Shown here piece by piece: positions 40,067 through 49,037 of a DNA stretch of 64,000 bases. The DNA is taken from the NCBI RefSeq assembly GCF_024205705.1, contig NZ_CP073115.1, positions 744,001 to 808,000 of the forward strand, in the 5' to 3' direction. Origin of the DNA: Neisseria subflava (lineage in GTDB: Bacteria > Pseudomonadota > Gammaproteobacteria > Burkholderiales > Neisseriaceae). The notes beneath the pieces were generated by a model that did not search any database, had not been told where the DNA came from, and saw only the letters and a program-made list of their open reading frames with translations. Each line of letters begins with the position of its first letter. Positions within the stretch are counted from its first letter, which is position 1. The position numbers and the translations under genes are program-made.

Positions 40067-41335
40067 TTAAGAGAATAGGCGCAGGGCTTGTTTGCTGCCG
40101 GGTTTGAGGCCGACTTTAAGCATTTCTTCCTGACGGGCCAAAACGTAGTTGCGTACGTCTTTGAGCCATTGGGTGGAAACTTCTTCCATTTGGTCGTTAA
40201 CCAAATCTAAGCTGAGTTGGCCGGAAAGTTTGACAGCCAAGTCCATAAATTTGTCGAAAGTTTTTTCGCCGGCAGGAACATGCGGAATATCCAAAAGCAT
40301 GCTGAAGCCGCGGTAGGCTTGGTTGTCCAGCAAAGGATTGGTAAACGGTTTGTTGTCCAAAGTATGGATAGAGAACAGTTGAGGGTTGTTGTTGTCGCCG
40401 AAGTGGAACGCGCCGTCTTCACCCAGTTTGAAGCCTGTATCTTTCACGGCGGCACGCAACTCTACGCCGCTGATATTGGAATGGGAAACCAAGTGAATGG
40501 CGATGGTTTGGTCAACACGCGCACAGAATTGGTCGAGGGCTTGTGCGACTTCGGTGAAAGCATCCAAGTCGGTATGCAAAACTTTGCCGTCCATCAGTTG
40601 GGCAAAAGCATCAACCTGTTGGTCAAAGTGTTGCAGCTCTTCACGCGCGGCCAAACCATTGCGGCTGACAGCTTGCAGGCCCATGACGAAGCCTTGGTAA
40701 TAAACGCCCGGAATCGGTTCGGCAACGCGGAAATGGTCGTCCATGGTGCAACCGATGATTTGGAAGCGGTGTGTGCCGGAAAGGCGCGGCAGGGCGTGCA
40801 ATTCTTGGGCTTGTTTCAGGGAGATGTAGGCCATGTAGTCGAAGCGCGGGTCAAACCAAGGCAGCTCGACTTGAGACAATTCGTCCAGGCTGATCAATGG
40901 TACTTGTGCCACAGGCTCGGCTGCAGTTTCAACCGGAGCAGAAGCGGCTTCGGAAGGGCTTACGGTAATTTCGTTGTTCAAACCGATAACGGTGTGTTGG
41001 ACTTTTTCTTCTGCGGAGAAGTCGTCTTCCACGGTCAGCTCGACATCGGTTTTAAGTTGGGCAGGGTGAGCCAGTTTGGCTTTTGCCGCGTAGATTTCAT
41101 CTTGCTCTTGCAGGTTGCGCAATGCCTCTTCGGTTTTTTTGTTTTTCTTGATAAACAAACCCTGGCCGCCGGTTTCTTTGCTGTCGCGGACGTGCTTGGT
41201 TTTGCTGGTCAAAAGCGCATCTTTATCGGAATGGCCGAATTGTTCGCGCACTTGTTTGCGGTATTGGTTTTCCTGGTACATGTTGTAACCGATGACCGCC
41301 AAAAGGGCGGCGAGGGCTAAGACGATGAAAATCAT
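40067..41335 (-). CDS. zipA: cell division protein ZipA
   Basis: Inner-membrane protein that ties FtsZ to the membrane. The 422-residue protein has one N-terminal helix (MIFIVLALAALLAVIGYNMY), a charged linker (about 25-170) and a C-terminal ZipA domain (about 190-420) with QIIGCTMDDHFRVAEPIPG and FSMLLDIPHVPAGEKTFDKF. ligA follows downstream, the conserved zipA-ligA order of E. coli and relatives. The assignment as ZipA is by topology and C-terminal domain. Confidence 0.85.
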   Translation of the reverse strand: MIFIVLALAALLAVIGYNMYQENQYRKQVREQFGHSDKDALLTSKTKHVRDSKETGGQGLFIKKNKKTEEALRNLQEQDEIYAAKAKLAHPAQLKTDVELTVEDDFSAEEKVQHTVIGLNNEITVSPSEAASAPVETAAEPVAQVPLISLDELSQVELPWFDPRFDYMAYISLKQAQELHALPRLSGTHRFQIIGCTMDDHFRVAEPIPGVYYQGFVMGLQAVSRNGLAAREELQHFDQQVDAFAQLMDGKVLHTDLDAFTEVAQALDQFCARVDQTIAIHLVSHSNISGVELRAAVKDTGFKLGEDGAFHFGDNNNPQLFSIHTLDNKPFTNPLLDNQAYRGFSMLLDIPHVPAGEKTFDKFMDLAVKLSGQLSLDLVNDQMEEVSTQWLKDVRNYVLARQEEMLKVGLKPGSKQALRLFS

Positions 41336-41498
41336 GGAGTAATCACTTTTTAAAAAGGCAGCATTCCGTCTTTTTCAGGGTGCGGAATCTTGCTGCGTGG
41401 GAAGTTCGTTGGAGCCGGACTTTATGCGTCCGAATGAATAGCTGAATTATAACGAAAATAAACGGTTGTGACAGCATTATGTCTGCCAATCATTGTTC

Positions 41499-41510
41499 AG
41501 GCCGTCTGAA
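41499..41510 (+). repeat. single DUS
   Basis: One AGGCCGTCTGAA right after the ampD stop, without partner. A second single DUS sits before the ampD start (42083-42097), so the gene is bracketed by uptake sequences. Confidence 0.7.
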
Positions 41511-41512
41511 AG

Positions 41513-42079
41513 TTATCCGCGCCGGACGGGGAAACCTGCTTTTTGAAGGCGAGGCCAATCGAAGAAATGTCCGGGATCGGTTTTCCTGTCCGGCGCGATG
41601 TCCTGATGACCGGTAACGGCCTGAATTGGGTAATGTTCGGAAATGGCGGTCAGCAAGGCTTGCAGGCTGGTGTATTGTGCTTCGGTAAAAGGCTCGAAAT
41701 CGCAGCCTTCCAATTCGATACCGATGGAGAAGGCATTGCATTTTTCTCTGCCTTGAAACGACGATACGCCAGCATGATAGGCCATGTCGTCGCAGGAAAC
41801 GAATTGGACGGTTTCGCCCTTACGGCTGATGAAAAAATGGCTGGAGACGCGCAGGGTGTGGATGATACTGAAAAAAGGATGCTCGTCAGGGTTGATTTGG
41901 TTGGTAAACAATTTTTCCACTGCCCCTGTGTTGTACTCAAAAGGAGGGAGGGAAATATTGTGGAGGACAACCAAAGAGATGTCTTCATCCGGTTCGCGCG
42001 GGCTGAAATTGGGCGAATGAGTTTGGCGTGCATTCAGCCAACGGCCGTTTTGCCAAGTGTTTTTTGAAGGAGAATTCAT
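41513..42079 (-). CDS. ampD: 1,6-anhydro-N-acetylmuramyl-L-alanine amidase AmpD
   Basis: Cytoplasmic zinc amidase that recycles anhydromuropeptides. The 188-residue protein has zinc ligands His40 (VVLHNIS), His158 and Asp168 (GHQDIAPDRKTDPGH), catalytic Glu122 (IGIELEG) and Lys166, all in the AmpD spacing. The start at 42079 (MNSPSKNTWQNGRW) follows GAAGGAG. Upstream, 42080-42112, the frame continues into a DUS and is not part of the gene. Confidence 0.94.
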   Translation of the reverse strand: MNSPSKNTWQNGRWLNARQTHSPNFSPREPDEDISLVVLHNISLPPFEYNTGAVEKLFTNQINPDEHPFFSIIHTLRVSSHFFISRKGETVQFVSCDDMAYHAGVSSFQGREKCNAFSIGIELEGCDFEPFTEAQYTSLQALLTAISEHYPIQAVTGHQDIAPDRKTDPGHFFDWPRLQKAGFPVRRG

Positions 42080-42194
42080 GGTTTCAGACGGCCTTTCGGG
42101 ATAGGAAAACATACGTTGGGGAATGCGACAGGCTTAATATGCTTGTTTTCGGTTATACTGTCGCCCGACACGTTCACAAACCAAGAATCCTACC

Positions 42195-43190
42195 ATGCTG
42201 AAAAAATTGTTGAAATGGCTGGCCGTATTTTTGACGGCATTTGCCGCCGTGGTTGCCGCATTGTTGTTTGTTCCGAAAGACAACGGCAAGCCATACCGTA
42301 TTACCATTGCTAAGAATCAAGGTATCTCTTCCGTCAGCCGCAAACTGGCTCAAGACGGCATTGTTTATAACCGTTATGTGTTGGTAGCCGCCGCATATGT
42401 GATGGGCGTGCACAACCAACTCAATGCCGGCTCTTACCGCCTGTCTGCCAAAGTATCGGCTTGGGACATTTTAAAACGCATTAAAAAAGGCCGTCCTGAT
42501 TCGGTCAGCGTGCAAATTCTAGAGGGTGCGCGGTTTGCACAAATGCGCCGTATTATCGACAACACTGCCGATATTGCCCATGATACGCGCGGCTGGAGCG
42601 ATGAAAAACTGATGGCCGAAGTAGCACCCGACGCTTTGAGCAGCAATCCCGAAGGACAGTTTTTCCCGAATAGTTACGAAATTGATGCCGGCGGCAGCGA
42701 TCTTCAAATTTACAAAATCGCCTACCGTAAAATGCGGGAAAACCTGCAAGAAGCATGGGATGACCGTCAAAGCGGCCTGCCTTATAAAAATCCGTACGAA
42801 ATGCTGATTATGGCGAGTCTGATTGAAAAAGAAACCGCGCACGAAGACGACCGCGCCCATGTGGCCGCCGTATTCGTCAACCGCCTGAATATCGGCATGC
42901 GCCTGCAAACCGACCCGACTGTCATCTATGGCATGGGTGATGCGTATAAGGGCAGAATCCGCAAAGCCGACCTGCAACGCGATACGCCTTACAATACTTA
43001 TACGCGCAGCGGTTTGACGCCGACGCCGATTGCGCTTCCCGGCAAGGCCGCGCTTGAAGCAGCGGGTCATCCGTCTAATGAAAAATATCTGTATTTCGTC
43101 TCGAAAATGGATGGTACGGGCCTGAGCGAGTTCAGCCACAATCTTTCTGAACACAACGCCGCCGTACGCAAATATATTTTGAAGAAATAA
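42195..43190 (+). CDS. mltG: endolytic murein transglycosylase MltG
   Basis: Cuts nascent glycan strands and sets their length. The 331-residue protein has an N-terminal membrane helix (about 7-27), a LysM-like domain (about 35-100) and a YceG catalytic domain with Glu211 in ASLIEKETAHEDDR, followed by NRLNIGMRLQTDPTVIYG. It is followed by tmk, the conserved mltG-tmk order. Start at 42195. Confidence 0.94.
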   Translation: MLKKLLKWLAVFLTAFAAVVAALLFVPKDNGKPYRITIAKNQGISSVSRKLAQDGIVYNRYVLVAAAYVMGVHNQLNAGSYRLSAKVSAWDILKRIKKGRPDSVSVQILEGARFAQMRRIIDNTADIAHDTRGWSDEKLMAEVAPDALSSNPEGQFFPNSYEIDAGGSDLQIYKIAYRKMRENLQEAWDDRQSGLPYKNPYEMLIMASLIEKETAHEDDRAHVAAVFVNRLNIGMRLQTDPTVIYGMGDAYKGRIRKADLQRDTPYNTYTRSGLTPTPIALPGKAALEAAGHPSNEKYLYFVSKMDGTGLSEFSHNLSEHNAAVRKYILKK

Positions 43191-43197
43191 ACCGAAT

Positions 43198-43240
43198 AGG
43201 CCGTCTGAAACATTTATAATCCCAGTTTCAGACGGCCTTT
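43198..43240. terminator. paired-DUS hairpin between mltG and tmk
   Basis: AGGCCGTCTGAAAC and GTTTCAGACGGCCTTT with a 13-base loop; the tmk start is 18 bases further on. Confidence 0.75.
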
Positions 43241-43257
43241 AGATTAACGATATCCAT

Positions 43258-43884
43258 ATGAAACCCAGATTTATTACCCTTGACGGCATAGACGGCGCAG
43301 GCAAATCCACCAACCTCGCCGTAATGAAAGCATGGTTTGAGAAACACAAACTGCCCGTATTGTTTACGCGCGAACCGGGAGGCACGCCTGCCGGAGAAGC
43401 ATTGCGCGAAATCCTACTCAACCCTGCCACCCAAGTCAGCCTGCGTACTGAAACCCTGTTGATGTTTGCCGCCAGACAGCAACACTTGGAAACCGTCATT
43501 CTGCCTGCCCTGAAAAACGGCACGCATGTCGTTTCCGACCGCTTTACCGATGCAACGTTTGCCTACCAAGGCGGCGGACGCGGCGTTCCCTTGCAAGATA
43601 TTGCCACGCTTGAGCATTGGGTACAGGGTGATTTCCGTCCCGATTTGACCTTGCTGTTGGATGTGCCTTTGGAAGTATCGATGGCGCGCATCAACCAAAC
43701 GCGCGAGAAAGACCGCTTCGAGCAAGAGGCAGCCGAGTTTTTCAATCGGGTGCGGGAAGTGTATTTGCAACGTGCTGCCAAACAGCCGGAACGATACGCC
43801 GTCATCGACAGCAGCCAAAGTCTGGACGCAGTCAAAACCCAGATTGAAACCGCACTGGACAGTCATTTTGGATTGAATGTTTAA
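43258..43884 (+). CDS. tmk: thymidylate kinase
   Basis: Converts dTMP to dTDP. The 208-residue protein has a P-loop GIDGAGKST (10-18), the DR motif in SDRFTDATFAYQGGG and the lid region (TREKDRFEQE). It lacks upstream ribosome site strength (ACGATATCCATATG), being close to mltG. Confidence 0.95.
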   Translation: MKPRFITLDGIDGAGKSTNLAVMKAWFEKHKLPVLFTREPGGTPAGEALREILLNPATQVSLRTETLLMFAARQQHLETVILPALKNGTHVVSDRFTDATFAYQGGGRGVPLQDIATLEHWVQGDFRPDLTLLLDVPLEVSMARINQTREKDRFEQEAAEFFNRVREVYLQRAAKQPERYAVIDSSQSLDAVKTQIETALDSHFGLNV

Positions 43885-43895
43885 GTTTAAATAAA

Positions 43896-43907
43896 ATGCC
43901 GTCTGAA
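43896..43907 (+). repeat. single AT-type DUS
   Basis: ATGCCGTCTGAA, the meningococcal/gonococcal dialect, 240 bases before maeB. The pair after maeB is of the same type. Confidence 0.75.
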
Positions 43908-44149
43908 AGAAGATTGATGTAGCGAAGAAATATTATTACAGAAGTTTTTAGACATAAAACCGATTAAACCGAAACATCAAAACAAATGAAATAAATATTA
44001 GGTATGCGCCACCGAAAGAACATGATAAAATTACGGCCTCTTACAAAGTCTGTCTGTTAACAAACCGACTTTAGAAGTTTAAATGTCTGAAGCAGCCCGT
44101 TTCAGAATTGTTCGCTGTAAAATCTCTCTCTCGCAAACAGGATCGACAA

Positions 44150-45430
44150 ATGGAAAATTCATTAAAAGAAGCCGCCCTGCAGTTCCACGAATTCCCCGTG
44201 CCGGGCAAAATCTCCGTTACCCCAACCAAATCTCTGGCTACTTCTAAAGACTTGGCGTTGGCGTACTCTCCGGGCGTAGCCGCTCCTTGTATGGAAATCC
44301 ATGCCGATCCGCAAAATGCCTACAAATACACCGCCAAAGGCAATTTGGTTGCCGTGATTTCCAACGGTACCGCAGTGTTGGGTTTGGGCAACATCGGCGC
44401 ATTGGCCGGCAAACCTGTTATGGAAGGCAAAGGCGTATTGTTCAAAAAATTCGCCGGTGTTGACGTATTCGATATCGAAATCGATGAAAAAGACCCGCAA
44501 AAACTGGTGGACATCATCGCTTCTTTGGAACCGACTTTCGGCGGTATCAACCTTGAAGACATCAAAGCGCCCGAGTGCTTCTACATCGAACGCGAATTGC
44601 GCAAACGCTGCAAAATCCCCGTATTCCACGACGACCAACACGGTACCGCCATCATCACCGCCGCCGCTGTGTTGAACGCTTTGCGTCATACCGGCCGTAA
44701 AATTGAAGAAGCGACTTTGGTGTGCTCCGGCGCAGGTGCGGCCGCGATTGCCTGCTTGAACCAATTGCTGGATTTGGGTCTGAAACGCGAAAACGTGACC
44801 GTTTGCGACTCCAAAGGCGTGATTTACAAAACCCGCGAAGACAAAGACCGTATGGACGAGTCCAAACAGTTCTACGCCATTGAAGACAACGGCCAACGCG
44901 TATTGGCCGATGCCGTTAAAGGTAAAGACATCTTCTTGGGTCTGTCCGGTGCAAACCTGCTGACGCCTGAAATGCTGAACACCATGAACGAAAAACCAAT
45001 CGTGTTCGCCATGGCAAACCCGAATCCGGAAATCCTGCCTCCATTGGCAAAAGAAACCCGTCCGGATGTGGTCATCGGTACCGGCCGTTCAGACTTCCCG
45101 AACCAAGTGAACAACGTATTGTGCTTCCCATTTATCTTCCGTGGCGCATTGGATGTCGGCGCGACCACCATTAACGAAGAAATGAAACGCGCCTGCGTGT
45201 ACGCTTTGGCTGATTTGGCGATGGAAGAGGTAACTGAAGAAGTGGTTGCCGCTTACGGTAAGAAATTTGAATTCGGTGCGGAATACCTGATTCCTACCCC
45301 ATTCGATTCCCGCCTGTTGCCTCGCGTTGCTACAGCTACTGCTAAAGCGGCAATGGAAAGCGGCGTGGCTACCCGTCCAATCGCCGATTTGGATGCGTAT
45401 GCTGCTAAACTGGCCGGTTTGAAATTGTAA
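44150..45430 (+). CDS. maeB: NADP-dependent malic enzyme, short form
   Basis: Oxidative decarboxylation of malate to pyruvate. The 426-residue protein has YSPGVAAPCMEIH, KFAGVDVFDIEIDE, the metal-binding DDQHGTAIITAAAVL and the NAD(P) motif CSGAGAAAIACLN. The C-terminal phosphotransacetylase domain found in longer MaeB proteins is absent. The start at 44150 (MENSLKEAALQFHEF) follows AGGATCGAC; 14 earlier in-frame codons lack support. Flanked by AT-type DUS on both sides, unlike the surroundings. Confidence 0.92.
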   Translation: MENSLKEAALQFHEFPVPGKISVTPTKSLATSKDLALAYSPGVAAPCMEIHADPQNAYKYTAKGNLVAVISNGTAVLGLGNIGALAGKPVMEGKGVLFKKFAGVDVFDIEIDEKDPQKLVDIIASLEPTFGGINLEDIKAPECFYIERELRKRCKIPVFHDDQHGTAIITAAAVLNALRHTGRKIEEATLVCSGAGAAAIACLNQLLDLGLKRENVTVCDSKGVIYKTREDKDRMDESKQFYAIEDNGQRVLADAVKGKDIFLGLSGANLLTPEMLNTMNEKPIVFAMANPNPEILPPLAKETRPDVVIGTGRSDFPNQVNNVLCFPFIFRGALDVGATTINEEMKRACVYALADLAMEEVTEEVVAAYGKKFEFGAEYLIPTPFDSRLLPRVATATAKAAMESGVATRPIADLDAYAAKLAGLKL

Positions 45431-45452
45431 TCCGGTAAGTAGTATTTGATTG

Positions 45453-45490
45453 AAAATGCCGTCTGAAAGTTGTATTTCAGACGGCATTTT
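45453..45490. terminator. paired AT-type DUS terminator after maeB
   Basis: AAAATGCCGTCTGAAA and TTTCAGACGGCATTTTT form the stem, both arms in the AT dialect, followed by T residues. Confidence 0.82.
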
Positions 45491-45690
45491 TGTTTGTCGC
45501 GTATTTTATAGAGAGTTTAATGAAACGGCTGGAATGATGAACATGGTAAGCTGCCGATTCAAAATAGGCATGGAAATATAAATTGCTTTCTAAAATAGGT
45601 TGCTTATTTTTGAGCCGCTTTGATTTTGCAGAATTGGTATGGGTTTTAAATACAACATTTTTGCCAGTCTTTAAAAAAAAACATCAGGCC

Positions 45691-45705
45691 GAGACCTTTG
45701 CAAAA
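45691..45705 (+). repeat. left terminal inverted repeat of IS
   Basis: GAGACCTTTGCAAAA, 15 bases, exact inverse of the right end. It is 48 bases upstream of the transposase start. Confidence 0.92.
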
Positions 45706-45753
45706 TTCCCCAAAATCCCCTAAATTCCCACCAAGACATTTAGGGAATTTTCC

Positions 45754-46761
45754 ATGAGCACCTTCTTCCAGCAAACCGCCCAAGCCATGATTGCCAAACA
45801 CATCGACCGTTTCCCACTATTGAAGTTGGATCAGGTGATTGATTGGCAACCGATCGAACAATACCTGAATCGTCAAAGAACCCGTTACCTCCGAGACCAC
45901 CGCGGCCGTCCCGCCTATCCCCTGTTGTCCATGTTCAAAGCCGTCTTGCTCGGCCAATGGCACAGCCTCTCCGATCCCGAACTCGAACACAGCCTTATTA
46001 CCCGCATCGATTTCAACCTGTTTTGCCGTTTTGACGAACTGAGCATCCCCAATTACAGCACCTTATGCCGCTACCGTAACTGGCTGGCGCAAGACAATAC
46101 CCTGTCCGAACTGCTGGAACTGATTAACTGCCAACTGGCCGAGAAAAACCTAAAAGTAGAGAAAGCATCCGCCGCCGTCGTTGACGCCACCATTATTCAG
46201 ACCGCCGGTAGCAAACAGCGCCAGGCCATAGAAGTCGATGACGAAGGACAAGTCAGCGGCCAAACCACACCGAGCAAAGACAAAGATGCCCGTTGGACAA
46301 AGAAAAACGGTTTATACAGACTCGGTTACAAACAACATACCCGCACCGATGAGGAAGGCTATATCGAGAAACTGCACATTACCCCCGCCAATGCCCATGA
46401 GTGCAAACACCTGTTGCCTTTGTTGGAAGGACTGCCCAAAGGTACGACCGTCTATGCCGATAAAGGCTATGACAGTGAGGAAAACCGGCAACATCTGGAA
46501 GAGCATCGGCTGCAGGACGGCATTATGCGCAAAGCCCACCGTAACCATCCGCTGTCGGAAACGCAAACCAAACGTAACCGGTATTTGTCGAAGACCCGTT
46601 ATGTGGTCGAACAAAGCTTCGGTACGCTGCACCGTAAATTCCGCTATGCCCGGGCAGCCTATTTCGGGCTGGTTAAAGTAAGTGCACAAAGCCATCTGAA
46701 GGCGATGTGTTTGAACCTGTTGAAAGCCGCCAACAGGCTAAGTGCGCCTGTTGCCGCCTAA
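45754..46761 (+). CDS. IS5-family DDE transposase
   Basis: A 335-residue transposase without frameshift or stop, so the element may still be active. It has the N-terminal DUF772-like domain (YPLLSMFKAVLLGQWHSLSDPELEHSL) and the DDE core: Asp in VVDATIIQTAG, Asp in TVYADKGYDSEEN, Glu in YVVEQSFGTLHRKFR, with the Y-R-E block RNRYLSKTRYVVEQSFG typical of IS5. The start at 45754 is close to the left end. Confidence 0.94.
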   Translation: MSTFFQQTAQAMIAKHIDRFPLLKLDQVIDWQPIEQYLNRQRTRYLRDHRGRPAYPLLSMFKAVLLGQWHSLSDPELEHSLITRIDFNLFCRFDELSIPNYSTLCRYRNWLAQDNTLSELLELINCQLAEKNLKVEKASAAVVDATIIQTAGSKQRQAIEVDDEGQVSGQTTPSKDKDARWTKKNGLYRLGYKQHTRTDEEGYIEKLHITPANAHECKHLLPLLEGLPKGTTVYADKGYDSEENRQHLEEHRLQDGIMRKAHRNHPLSETQTKRNRYLSKTRYVVEQSFGTLHRKFRYARAAYFGLVKVSAQSHLKAMCLNLLKAANRLSAPVAA

Positions 46762-46844
46762 AAGGTGGCCGGATGCCTGATTATCAGGTATCCAAGAGGG
46801 ATTAAGGGGATATTTGGGTAGAGTCAGCGGATATTTGAAACAAA

Positions 46845-46879
46845 AACAGCCGAAAACCTGTGTTTGGGTTTCGGCTGTT
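46845..46879 (+). terminator. hairpin in the IS tail
   Basis: AACAGCCGAAAACC pairs with GGGTTTCGGCTGTT; a long stem between the transposase gene and the right end, probably ending the transposase transcript or blocking read-through. Confidence 0.65.
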
Positions 46880-46892
46880 GGGGAAAGGACTT

Positions 46893-46907
46893 TTTTGCAA
46901 AGGTCTC
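46893..46907 (-). repeat. right terminal inverted repeat of IS
   Basis: TTTTGCAAAGGTCTC, exact inverse of the left repeat, directly followed by AGGCCGTCTGAA. Confidence 0.92.
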
Positions 46908-46939
46908 AGGCCGTCTGAAATTGGGTTTTCAGACGGTCT
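46908..46939. terminator. DUS hairpin at the IS right flank
   Basis: AGGCCGTCTGAAA and TTTTCAGACGGTCT: the ALDH terminator on the minus strand, left intact by the IS because the duplicated AGGCC rebuilds the first arm. Confidence 0.75.
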
Positions 46940-46955
46940 GAGTTAATGAAACGGT

Positions 46956-48298
46956 TTATTTTTGCCAATAGGTTTTGACGTTGACGAACTCGTACAGCCC
47001 GAATTCTGATAGCTCACGTCCATAACCTGAAGCTTTGACGCCGCCAAAGGGGAGGCGCAGGTCGCTGCTGGTGTGGCGGTTGATAAAGACAGAGCCTGCT
47101 TGGATTTTTTCGGCATATTGCCATGCGTTTGCCGTGTCGGCTGTGTAGATACAGGCGCCGAGGCCGAAAGGTGTGTCATTGGCAAGTGCGACGGCGTGAT
47201 CCGGATTGTCGGCGCGTAAGATCATGGCAACCGGGCCGAAGACTTCTTCGTGCCAAACGCGGCAGTTTGGATTGACTTGATCCAATACCGTGGCAGGGTA
47301 AAACCAGATTTCTCCCTCAGGGATATAGCCGCCGCTCAAGCATTGCGCACCGTGTGCAACCGCATCTTGAACCTGCTCGTGTACGGTTTGACGCAGGTCT
47401 TTGCGGTGAAGCGGGGCAAGGGTGGTGTTCGGATCTTTGGGATTGCCGGTTTGCAGTTTGGCGCATTCGGCAAGGAAGAGCGGGATAAACTGTTCGGCAA
47501 TATCTTGGGTAACAATGATGCGTTTGGCGGCATTGCAGGATTGTCCGGCATCGCGAAAGCGTGAATAGCAGGCATCGATGGCTGCACGTTGCAGATCGGC
47601 ATCAGGCAGAATAATAAACGGATTGCTGCCGCCCAGTTCAAGGACGGTTTTTTTCAGATGTTTGCCTGCATGGGCGGCCAGCAGGCGGCCCGTATGGGTC
47701 GAACCGGTAAACGCCATGGCATCGGTATCTTCAATGGCTTTAAGCGTGTCTTCATGACTTAACCATGCGCCGATAAGCGGCAAGCCTTTGGGGACAAGGT
47801 CGAAGAGAGTTTCGCTGACGCGAGCAACACTGGGCGCAGGTTTGACTGCACAAGCATTGCCTGCACAAAGGGCAGGGATGGCAAATCGTAAAATCTGCCA
47901 AACAGGATAATTCCACGGCATGACCGCCAAAACAATACCCAAAGGCTCGAAACGGACTTGGCTGAGACTGGCTTGGGTGGCGATGGTTTTATGGGCAAGC
48001 AGTTCGGGGCAAGGCGGACGTAGTAGCGGATAAGCTCGATGGATTTACTGATTTCGGCACGGCATTCGTGCAGGCAGCGTCCGACTTCTTCGCAAACCAT
48101 TTCAGCGAGGCGTTCTTGGTTTTGGGTAAGGCTGTTGGCAAATTGCTGCAAGAGGGCGGTGCGCTCGATAATGCTTGATTGGGCGAAGGTTTGCTGAAGG
48201 CTTTGGAGGCGGTTTAATTCGTAGGTGAACTCGATATAGCTTTGCGCCGGTCTGCTGTAAATGGTTTCTCCGGTGAAAACGTTGGTGCTGTGAAACAT
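46956..48298 (-). pseudogene. aldehyde dehydrogenase (succinate-semialdehyde type) broken by a frameshift
   Basis: An aldehyde dehydrogenase reading frame split near 48005-48009. From the start at 48298 (MFHSTNVFTGETIYS) the frame runs well to YYVRLAP, then goes out of frame; the neighbouring frame continues with ELLAHKTIATQ-like sequence, GIVLAVMPWNYPVW, the active-site Cys (DAGQSCNAAKR), Glu (TVLELGGSNP) and KTYWQK at the end. A single missing G in the G run (TTCGGGGC) explains it: adding one base restores a 447-residue protein of normal length. The family includes NAD(P)-dependent succinate-semialdehyde dehydrogenases (Sad/GabD-like). A sequencing error is as likely as real decay. Confidence 0.85.
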
Positions 48299-48327
48299 GG
48301 TTGGCTCCTTTGTTTTTATGTTTTATG

Positions 48328-48356
48328 AGGCCGTCTGAAAATGTTTCAGACGGCCT
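48328..48356. terminator. paired-DUS terminator after marC
   Basis: AGGCCGTCTGAAAA and TTTCAGACGGCCT with a two-base loop after the marC stop on the minus strand; likely end of the mre-mrd-marC operon. Confidence 0.82.
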
Positions 48357-48376
48357 TTTATTGTGATGATTGTACT

Positions 48377-49036
48377 TCAAGCGACCAGTTGGGGAAAAAT
48401 AGATTTTAAGCCGGCAACAATAATCTCTACGGAAATGGCGGCAAGCATCATGCCCATGATACGGTTGAGGATGGTCAGGCCGGTAGTGCCCAAGCGTTTG
48501 CTGATGCGTCCGGCAACGATCAGGATGAGATAGCAAATCAGGCTGACCAGAAAGCCGGAGATGATAATCAGGGCAATATCGCTGTAATTTTTGGCGGCAG
48601 AGGAGTAAATAATGACGGTAGAAATACCGCCGGGACCGATGGTAATCGGAATGGCAATGGGGACGACGGCAATGGCTTTTTCATTGCGGCGGACTTGTTG
48701 CGCACTTTGATGTTCTTCTGAATGGGGATCAATTTTGGGTTTGGCAGGATTATCGTTGCCGTTCATTAAGGAGATGGCAATCAGCAAAACCAGAATACCG
48801 CCGCCTACTTGGAAAGAGCCCACGCTGATACCGAGTACTTTCAACAAGATACCGCCGCCCAGTGCAAAGACGACAATCACGATGAAAACAGCCAATGCGG
48901 CAGTACGCGCGATTCTGCGCTTTTCTTTGGTGCTGTGGTTTTGTGTCAGGTCAAGATAAATTGAGAGCGCGCTGAAGGGGTTGATCAGTACAAGAAGTGC
49001 AACGAGAAGTTTGCCGATTTCTACACCTAATTCCAT
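48377..49036 (-). CDS. MarC family membrane protein
   Basis: A 219-residue inner-membrane protein with about six helices. The MarC features are LVLINPFSALSIYLDLTQ near the N-terminus and VPIAIPITIGPGGISTVIIYS in the middle. MarC was once linked to multidrug resistance; its function is unproven. It starts one base after the rodA stop, so it belongs to the elongasome transcript by position only. Confidence 0.86.
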   Translation of the reverse strand: MELGVEIGKLLVALLVLINPFSALSIYLDLTQNHSTKEKRRIARTAALAVFIVIVVFALGGGILLKVLGISVGSFQVGGGILVLLIAISLMNGNDNPAKPKIDPHSEEHQSAQQVRRNEKAIAVVPIAIPITIGPGGISTVIIYSSAAKNYSDIALIIISGFLVSLICYLILIVAGRISKRLGTTGLTILNRIMGMMLAAISVEIIVAGLKSIFPQLVA

Positions 49037-49037
49037 A

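Larger units (their letters stand above)
45691..46907 (+). mobile_element. complete IS5-family insertion sequence (IS1106-like)
   Basis: A 1,217-base element bounded by perfect 15-base inverted repeats GAGACCTTTGCAAAA (45691-45705; inverse at 46893-46907). It holds one intact transposase gene, an internal inverted repeat near the left end (CTAAAT/ATTTAG, 45720-45743) and a hairpin downstream of the transposase. It is flanked by AGGCC on both sides (45686-45690 and 46908-46912), the probable target duplication, and the right copy begins a DUS. So the element entered a DUS-based hairpin. Similarity to IS1106 of meningococcus is by memory of family and genus. Confidence 0.9.

Noticed and set aside
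40217..41320. Long open frame opposite zipA
   Set aside because: Same reason: a shadow of the zipA codon pattern with atypical composition.
44150..45430. maeB truncated because it lacks the phosphotransacetylase domain
   Set aside because: The frame ends cleanly with a terminator directly after and the short form is a normal malic enzyme architecture.
45724..45748. dRS3-like repeat ATTCCC...GGGAAT
   Set aside because: The spacer is 13 bases instead of 8 and the sequence is within the IS left end; not a neisserial dRS3 element.
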